A DNA stretch of 64,000 bases from Leuconostoc inhae (GTDB taxonomy: Bacteria; Bacillota; Bacilli; Lactobacillales; Lactobacillaceae): assembly GCF_019656015.1 (NCBI RefSeq), contig NZ_BPKW01000010.1, positions 1 through 64,000 on the forward strand, in the 5' to 3' direction. Position numbers and translations under genes: made by a program. Position 1 is the first letter of the stretch; every line of letters begins with the position of its first letter. Under the pieces are notes generated by a model, which saw only the letters and a list, made by a program, of their open reading frames with translations, searched no databases and had not been told where the DNA came from. Of the stretch, positions 58,196 through 64,000 are shown piece by piece.

Positions 58196-59004
58196 CTAAG
58201 ACACATAAGGCACAGCGGGTGCCATTTGTCGTTGCTAATTGGAAAATTAACAAGTTACAGGCAGATGTTGTTGATTTTTTGGCGCAGGTTAATGGTAAAG
58301 TGCCAGATCAACGAGTAGTTGAGACAGGAATTGCAGCACAAGATTTGTTTTTGTCAGATATGGTCCGTGCGACGGCAGATTCACCAATTCATGTTGTGGC
58401 TGAAAATGTTCATTGGGAAGATAGTGGGGCCTACACAGGTGAAACATCACCTCGGGCTTTAAAAGATATTGGTGCAAAATATGTATTAATTGGCCACTTT
58501 GAACGTCGAAAATTTTTCAATGAGACAGATTCAACAGTTAATTTAAAAGTGACTGCAGCCTTACGAAACGGCTTACGTCCAATTATTGATGTTGATGAAG
58601 ATATGAGCACATATGCACAGTTTATGGACGCCGAACCTTCTGTTGCCCAAGTAGCTGCAGCATTAGCTGGCGTTTCCGTGGATCAAATTAGAAATGTCAC
58701 TATTGCATATGAACCCACATGGGCAATTGGTTCTGGTGAGGCAGCTAGCGCTGATCAAGCACAAAAAGCAGCGCATCTTATCCGTCAAACATTGGCTAAA
58801 CTGTATTCGCCAGTTATTGCTGAGCAAGTTCGAATCCTTTATGGCGGCTCAGTAACACCTAATAACGCACGTGAAATTATGTTGCAAAATGACATAGACG
58901 GCGTTCTTGTTGGCACAGCAGCATTAGACCCAACACAATTTCTACAATTAGTTGAAATTGTACGTGATCCAAACGTGCCAGAATTTGATGTGGATCACAT
59001 TTAA
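58192..59004 (+). CDS. tpiA: Triosephosphate isomerase, divergent
   Basis: TIM-barrel enzyme interconverting glyceraldehyde 3-phosphate and dihydroxyacetone phosphate. Catalytic Lys18, His102 and Glu174 are present. Conserved neighbours differ: GHSERR reads GHFERR (Phe103), CVGE reads DVDE (Asp133), the lid GTGK reads GSGE (180-183), and LVGGAS reads LVGTAA (Thr242). Length 270 is slightly above the usual 250. Activity may be weak or altered. A heterofermenter needs little TIM flux. Another tpiA elsewhere cannot be excluded. It is coupled to the gene upstream. Confidence 0.85.
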   Translation: MTKTHKAQRVPFVVANWKINKLQADVVDFLAQVNGKVPDQRVVETGIAAQDLFLSDMVRATADSPIHVVAENVHWEDSGAYTGETSPRALKDIGAKYVLIGHFERRKFFNETDSTVNLKVTAALRNGLRPIIDVDEDMSTYAQFMDAEPSVAQVAAALAGVSVDQIRNVTIAYEPTWAIGSGEAASADQAQKAAHLIRQTLAKLYSPVIAEQVRILYGGSVTPNNAREIMLQNDIDGVLVGTAALDPTQFLQLVEIVRDPNVPEFDVDHI

Positions 59005-59046
59005 AAAACAAAATTCAAATCACACGTGTTTATTAATTGGACTGAC

Positions 59047-59074
59047 TTGCAAAATATTGTTAAAAGCGTATAAT
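59047..59074 (+). promoter_or_regulatory. Promoter of rpoB
   Basis: TTGCAA (59047-59052), 16 bp, TATAAT (59069-59074). Confidence 0.7.
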
Positions 59075-59084
59075 TATTGATAGT

Positions 59085-59276
59085 AATACTGTGAATAAAT
59101 ACGGCATTTTGCGAAATATTGTCCGCAATACCTTTATATTGAAGCAAACGTTGTCTGCGGAAACAGCGGCGATTGCTTTTTTTGTGCCTATGCGGTGATG
59201 AAATCTAGAATAAAAGTGATTTTGTAACTAAATTGTAACAAACAGAACGCAGTGAAAAACAAGTGAGGTGATAAAT
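59085..59276 (+). promoter_or_regulatory. rpoB leader with attenuator-like fold (Lacto-rpoB candidate)
   Basis: A terminator hairpin joins AAGCAA (59142-59147) to TTGCTT (59173-59178) with internal pairs and a T run to 59183. CCGCA (59123-59127) can pair with TGCGG (59156-59160), which would break it, but also sits in TATTG/CAATA (59117-59130). Mutually exclusive folds suggest attenuation. Lactobacillales carry a described Lacto-rpoB motif at this site; membership is by position. Confidence 0.6.
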
Positions 59277-62200
59277 GTGGCAGGACATTTAGTAAAGTAC
59301 GGTAAGCATCGTACCCGTCGTTCATATGCTAGCATCAAAGAAGTACTTGATGTGCCTAATTTGATTGAAATTCAAACGGCATCATATCAATGGTTCTTGG
59401 ATGATGGTATCAAAGAAATGTTTGGCGACATCATGCCGATTGATGATTTCCAAGGAACATTATCATTGGAATACGTCGATTATCAATTGATGGAACCAAA
59501 ATATAATATTGATGAGGCGCGTGAACACGACGCCAATTATTCAGCACCATTACACGTAACCTTGCGTTTGACAAACCATGAAACTGGTGAAATTAAGTCA
59601 CAAGACGTGTTCTTTGGTGATTTCCCACTAATGACGGAACAAGGAACGTTCATTATTAACGGTGCGGAACGTGTTATCGTTTCACAATTAGTGCGTTCCC
59701 CTGGAATTTATTACAACCAAGAAAATGATAAAAATGGTCGACCACGCTATGGTACGACTGTTATCCCTAACCGTGGTGCATGGTTAGAATATGAGACAGA
59801 TGCCAAAGGTATTGCTAACGTTCGTATTGATCGTACACGTAAGTTATTGATGACTGAGTTAGTACGTGCCCTTGGATTTGGTTCGGATTCAGACATTCTT
59901 GATATTTTTTCTGATCAATATGACGCATTGAACATGACTTTGGAAAAAGATGTGCACAAAGACATGTCTGATTCACGTGTTGAAGAAGCTTTGAAAGATG
60001 TTTACGAACGCTTGCGTCCAGGTGAACCTAAAACTGCTGACTCATCACGTGCCTTATTAGTTGCACGCTTCTTTGATCCAAAACGTTACGATTTAGCTTC
60101 TGTTGGTCGCTACAAGATTAACAAGAAATTGTCGTTGAAGACACGTTTGTTGAATCATACATTGGCGGAAACATTAGCAGATCCAGATTCTGGTGAAGTA
60201 ATCGCTGAAAAAGGAACAACAGTTGATAAGACAGTCATGTCGAAGTTAAGTCCATTTTTGGAACGTGAAGACTTTAAAACGACAACATATACACCTTCTG
60301 GGGATGCTGTACTTGAAGAACCTGTAGTACTCCAAAAAATCAAAATCGAATCACCTGAAGATCCTGAAAAGACTTTGGTTCTAATTGGTAATGGTCATAT
60401 TGATGAAAATGATCGTACGGTACGTCCTGCGGATATTTTAGCTGGTATGAACTACTTCTTGAATTTGCAAGAAGGTATCGGAAATGTCGATGATATTGAT
60501 CACTTAGGAAATCGCCGAATTCGTTCAGTTGGTGAATTGTTACAAAACCAATTCCGTATTGGTTTGACACGTATGGAACGTGTTGTACGTGAACGTATGT
60601 CAATTCAAGATGCCAACACAGTAACACCACAACAATTAATTAACATTCGACCTGTTGTTGCTGCTGTGAAAGAGTTCTTTGGGTCGTCACAATTATCACA
60701 GTTTATGGATCAAACAAACCCATTAGGAGAGATGAACCATAAGCGTCGACTATCAGCTCTTGGACCTGGTGGTTTGACACGTGATCGTGCTGGTGTGGAA
60801 GTTCGAGATGTGCACTACACTCATTACGGCCGTATTGATCCAATCGAAACGCCAGAAGGTCCTAACATTGGACTAATCAACTCGTTAGCTACTTATGGTC
60901 GTATTAATAAGTATGGCTTTATCGAAACACCATATCGTCGTGTCGATTGGACAACACATATGGTTACTGACAAAATTGACTATTTGACAGCTGATGAAGA
61001 AGATAACTTTATCGTGGCACAAGCAAACTCACCTTTGAATGATGATGGTAGCTTTGTTCATGACACAGTAATGGCCCGTTTCGGTGAAGAAAACATTGAA
61101 ACACCAATTGATCGTATTGATTATATGGATGTGTCGCCCAAGCAAGTCGTCTCTGTTGGAACTGCTGCTATTCCTTTCTTGGAAAACGATGATTCTAACC
61201 GTGCTTTAATGGGCGCTAACATGCAACGTCAAGCAGTGCCTTTGCTTGATCCACATGCACCTCTTGTTGGGACAGGTATTGAGTACAAAGCTGCCCACGA
61301 TTCAGGTGTTGCCATGATTTCACGTGCAGCTGGTATGGTTGAATATGTTGATGGTCATGAAATTCGTATTCGTCGTGAAGATGGTCAATTGGATCATTAT
61401 GAATTAATGAAATTCCGTCGTTCTAACGGTGGAAAAAACTATAACCAAAAGCCAATTATTCATGAAGGTGAACATGTTGAAGCTGATGAAGTTTTGGCTG
61501 ATGGTCCTTCAATGGAACAAGGCGAATTAGCTTTGGGACAAAACCCATTAATTGCATTCATGACTTGGCAAGGTTATAACTTCGAAGATGCTATCGTCTT
61601 GAACGAACGTTTGGTTCGTGAGGATGTTTATACATCAATTCATATTGAAGAATATGATTCAGAAGCACGAGATACAAAACTCGGACCTGAAGAAATGACA
61701 CGTGAAATTCCTAACACTGGTGAAGATCAGTTGAAGGATTTAGATGCTGACGGTATTATTCGCGTTGGAGCTGAAGTACATGATGGCGACATTCTAGTCG
61801 GTAAAGTGACACCTAAGGGTGTCACAGAATTATCAGCTGAAGAACGTTTGCTTCATGCTATCTTTGGTGAAAAAGCGCGTGAAGTGCGTGATACATCACT
61901 ACGTGTTCCTCATGGTGGTGGTGGTGTCGTTCAAAACGTTCGTATTTATACACCAGAAAATGGTGATGAATTAGCACCAGGCGTTAACATGATGGTACGT
62001 GTTTATATCGCTCAAAAGCGTAAAATTCAAGTCGGAGATAAGATGGCTGGTCGTCATGGTAACAAGGGAACTGTTTCCGTTGTTGTTCCTGAAGAAGACA
62101 TGCCATATATGCCAGATGGTACGCCAATTGATATCTTGTTGTCACCCATGGGTGTGCCTTCACGTATGAATATTGGTCAAGTACTTGAATTACATCTTGG

Positions 62201-62891
62201 TTTTGCTGCTAAAAAGTTAGGTATTCATGTTGCATCACCTGTCTTTGATGGTGCTAGCGATGATGAAATTGAAGCTGCTTTGCGCGAGGCAGGTTTGCCA
62301 CAAGATGGTAAATCAGTGGTTTATGATGGCCGTACTGGTGAAGCATTTGATAAACGTGTTGGTGTTGGTGTCATGCATTATATGAAATTGGCCCACATGG
62401 TCGATGATAAAATTCATGCACGTTCAATCGGACCTTACTCACTTGTTACGCAACAGCCTTTGGGTGGTAAAGCACAATTTGGTGGACAGCGTTTCGGTGA
62501 AATGGAAGTTTGGGCACTTGAAGCATATGGCGCTGCTTATACTTTGCAAGAAATTTTGACATATAAGTCAGATGATGTTGCTGGTCGTGTGAAAGTCTAC
62601 GAGTCAATTATCAAGGGTGAACCAATTCCACGTCCAGGTGTCCCAGAATCATTCCGAGTTCTTGTGAAGGAATTGCAGGCACTTGGATTGGATATGCAAG
62701 TTTTGGATGGTGCGGGTAGTGAAGTTGAATTACGTCAAATGGACGAAGATGATTCAATCTTACCTGTTGATGCACTTGAAAAGTTAGTGCGTTCAAATCC
62801 TGACTTATTGAACAAAGAAGACGATGAAGTAGCCGCAGCATTCTTGAAGGTCACATCGCAAGATACGATTCAAACAAACGACGAAGTTTAA
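59277..62891 (+). CDS. rpoB: RNA polymerase beta subunit
   Basis: Catalytic beta subunit. 1204 residues from GTG 59277, which follows GAGGTG at 6 nt; GTG 59268 overlaps that SD and is less likely. The rifampicin region [21 protein letters not shown] and LSALGPGG reads as susceptible type. The conserved C-terminal [18 protein letters not shown] is present. It is the first gene of rpoBC, behind a leader with alternative folds. Confidence 0.98.
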   Translation: MAGHLVKYGKHRTRRSYASIKEVLDVPNLIEIQTASYQWFLDDGIKEMFGDIMPIDDFQGTLSLEYVDYQLMEPKYNIDEAREHDANYSAPLHVTLRLTNHETGEIKSQDVFFGDFPLMTEQGTFIINGAERVIVSQLVRSPGIYYNQENDKNGRPRYGTTVIPNRGAWLEYETDAKGIANVRIDRTRKLLMTELVRALGFGSDSDILDIFSDQYDALNMTLEKDVHKDMSDSRVEEALKDVYERLRPGEPKTADSSRALLVARFFDPKRYDLASVGRYKINKKLSLKTRLLNHTLAETLADPDSGEVIAEKGTTVDKTVMSKLSPFLEREDFKTTTYTPSGDAVLEEPVVLQKIKIESPEDPEKTLVLIGNGHIDENDRTVRPADILAGMNYFLNLQEGIGNVDDIDHLGNRRIRSVGELLQNQFRIGLTRMERVVRERMSIQDANTVTPQQLINIRPVVAAVKEFFGSSQLSQFMDQTNPLGEMNHKRRLSALGPGGLTRDRAGVEVRDVHYTHYGRIDPIETPEGPNIGLINSLATYGRINKYGFIETPYRRVDWTTHMVTDKIDYLTADEEDNFIVAQANSPLNDDGSFVHDTVMARFGEENIETPIDRIDYMDVSPKQVVSVGTAAIPFLENDDSNRALMGANMQRQAVPLLDPHAPLVGTGIEYKAAHDSGVAMISRAAGMVEYVDGHEIRIRREDGQLDHYELMKFRRSNGGKNYNQKPIIHEGEHVEADEVLADGPSMEQGELALGQNPLIAFMTWQGYNFEDAIVLNERLVREDVYTSIHIEEYDSEARDTKLGPEEMTREIPNTGEDQLKDLDADGIIRVGAEVHDGDILVGKVTPKGVTELSAEERLLHAIFGEKAREVRDTSLRVPHGGGGVVQNVRIYTPENGDELAPGVNMMVRVYIAQKRKIQVGDKMAGRHGNKGTVSVVVPEEDMPYMPDGTPIDILLSPMGVPSRMNIGQVLELHLGFAAKKLGIHVASPVFDGASDDEIEAALREAGLPQDGKSVVYDGRTGEAFDKRVGVGVMHYMKLAHMVDDKIHARSIGPYSLVTQQPLGGKAQFGGQRFGEMEVWALEAYGAAYTLQEILTYKSDDVAGRVKVYESIIKGEPIPRPGVPESFRVLVKELQALGLDMQVLDGAGSEVELRQMDEDDSILPVDALEKLVRSNPDLLNKEDDEVAAAFLKVTSQDTIQTNDEV

Positions 62892-62910
62892 CATAAAACA
62901 TAACGTGTAG

Positions 62911-62992
62911 ATACAAATATTGCACGTTTGTTATCAGATGCTTTTTATAATAATCATAAAAAGTGGCTGATAGCAAACGTGGATATTGTATA
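62911..62992 (+). promoter_or_regulatory. Large hairpin between rpoB and rpoC
   Basis: Three helices stack: CACGTTTG/CAAACGTG (62923-62930 with 62974-62981), TATCAG/CTGATA (62932-62937 with 62967-62972), and CTTTTTAT/ATAAAAAG (62941-62948 with 62956-62963). Outer pairing of ATACAA with TTGTAT extends it. It has no T run, so RNase III processing or mRNA balance between the two subunits is more likely than termination. Confidence 0.65.
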
Positions 62993-63034
62993 TACGCGTT
63001 TACGTAATAAATAATGAAAGGTAACAGCAAATAG

Positions 63035-64000
63035 ATGGCAATTGATGTTAATAAGTTCGAAAGCATGCAAATCGGTTTGGCTTCCCCTGATAAGATCCGT
63101 TCATGGTCTTATGGCGAAGTAAAAAAACCAGAAACAATTAACTATCGAACACTTAAGCCAGAGAAAGATGGCTTGTTCGACGAACGCATCTTCGGACCAA
63201 CAAAAGATTATGAATGCGCCTGCGGTAAATATAAGCGAATCCGATACAAAGGAATTGTTTGTGATCGTTGTGGCGTTGAAGTTACATCATCAAAAGTTCG
63301 TCGTGAACGTATGGGTCACATCGAATTAGCTGCACCTGTTACACACATTTGGTACTTCAAGGGTATACCATCACGTATGGGTCTTGTTTTAGACATGTCA
63401 CCTCGCTCACTTGAAGAAATTATCTACTTTGCTTCATATGTTGTCATCGAACCTGGTGATGCACCTGTTGAAAAGAAGCAATTAATGACAGAACGTGAAT
63501 ACCGTGAATTGAAGCGCGAATATGGTGCTAGTTTTAAAGCTGGCATGGGTGCTGAGGCAATAAAAGATTTGTTGGCTAGTGTTGATCTAGCTGCTGAAGC
63601 AGATCAATTGAAACGCGAACTGCAAGAAGCAACAGGTCAAAAACGAGTACGTGCAGTAAGACGTTTGGATATTATTGAGGCGTTTTTCCAATCAAACAAT
63701 AAGCCTGAATGGATGGTTATGGATGTTATTCCAGTTATTCCACCAGACTTACGCCCAATGGTTCAATTAGAAGGTGGTCGTTTTGCCACATCTGATTTGA
63801 ATGATTTATATCGTCGTGTGATTAACCGTAACAACCGTTTAAAGCGTTTGCTTGATTTGAATGCGCCAGGAATTATCGTACAAAACGAAAAGCGTATGCT
63901 TCAAGAAGCTGTTGATGCATTAATTGATAACGGTCGTCGTGGACGACCAGTAGCTGGACCTGGTAATCGACCATTAAAGTCCCTTTCTCATATGTTGAAA
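63035..64000 (+). CDS. rpoC: RNA polymerase beta' subunit (5' part)
   Basis: The first 322 codons, cut off by the window end. The protein starts [21 protein letters not shown] and has the N-terminal zinc-binding cysteines in CACGKY and CDRCGV. The clamp helix region [19 protein letters not shown] is present near the cut. SD-like AAAGGT is 12 nt upstream. It is separated from rpoB by 143 bp with a large hairpin. Confidence 0.97.
   Translation, partial: MAIDVNKFESMQIGLASPDKIRSWSYGEVKKPETINYRTLKPEKDGLFDERIFGPTKDYECACGKYKRIRYKGIVCDRCGVEVTSSKVRRERMGHIELAAPVTHIWYFKGIPSRMGLVLDMSPRSLEEIIYFASYVVIEPGDAPVEKKQLMTEREYRELKREYGASFKAGMGAEAIKDLLASVDLAAEADQLKRELQEATGQKRVRAVRRLDIIEAFFQSNNKPEWMVMDVIPVIPPDLRPMVQLEGGRFATSDLNDLYRRVINRNNRLKRLLDLNAPGIIVQNEKRMLQEAVDALIDNGRRGRPVAGPGNRPLKSLSHMLK

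Noticed and set aside
59277-62891. Rifampicin-resistance change in rpoB
   Set aside because: The [13 protein letters not shown] and LSALGP segments carry the residues of susceptible type.

Overview
The window is chromosomal DNA of a low-GC Gram-positive lactic acid bacterium. Its contiguous S10-spc-alpha ribosomal operon, a T-box in front of serS, ECF transporter genes next to truA-rplM-rpsI, a class Ib ribonucleotide reductase and very Leuconostoc-like proteins (SecA, RpoB, NDH-2) point to Leuconostoc or a close relative (Weissella, Fructobacillus). The genus is inferred from protein character and gene order, not from a search.

Layout. 1-360: 3' end of a tRNA, its terminator, and a T-box leader. 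360-8050: serS, secA, prfB, clpC on the plus strand, then a convergent prepilin peptidase (comC-like). 8820-12230: str operon (rpsL, rpsG, fusA), with a structured leader before fusA. 12345-17450: an MFS permease and the spermidine/putrescine operon potABCD. 17500-31740: S10-spc-alpha ribosomal operon from rpsJ to rplQ, including secY, adk, infA and rpoA. No rpsN lies between rplE and rpsH; a terminator and a new -10 element sit there instead. 31747-34510: two minus-strand respiratory genes (polyprenyl diphosphate synthase, NDH-2 with a fused DoxX-like membrane domain). They separate rplQ from ecfA1-ecfA2-ecfT-truA-rplM-rpsI (34698-39085).

39086-39549 is a non-coding stretch with short direct and inverted repeats. 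39550-46000 holds a drug-type MFS permease, a DyP peroxidase, hflX, a histidine phosphatase with a possible leader peptide, and a CNNM/CBS membrane protein. 46372-50374 is the nrdH-E-I-F set. Then follow a PAP2 phosphatase, tRNA-Tyr and tRNA-Gln, gpmA, a cold-shock gene and tRNA-Leu, whose anticodon reads AAG. 53065-57550 is the accessory part of the window: an att-like remnant behind tRNA-Leu, a tiny membrane protein, a deoxyribosyltransferase-like protein, a broken tspO, and three envelope or membrane proteins. 57842-59004 pairs a coiled-coil membrane protein with an atypical triosephosphate isomerase. 59277-64000 is rpoB and the start of rpoC behind an attenuator-like leader.

Most of the window is information processing: translation, transcription, secretion and proteolysis. 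Many transcripts have leaders or intergenic hairpins that look regulatory (serS, secA, fusA, infA, rplM, rpoB, the rpoB-rpoC gap, cold-shock gene). No CRISPR array, IS element or intact prophage was seen. The least explained parts are the repeat block after rpsI, the att-like remnant after tRNA-Leu, and the divergent triosephosphate isomerase with its membrane neighbour.
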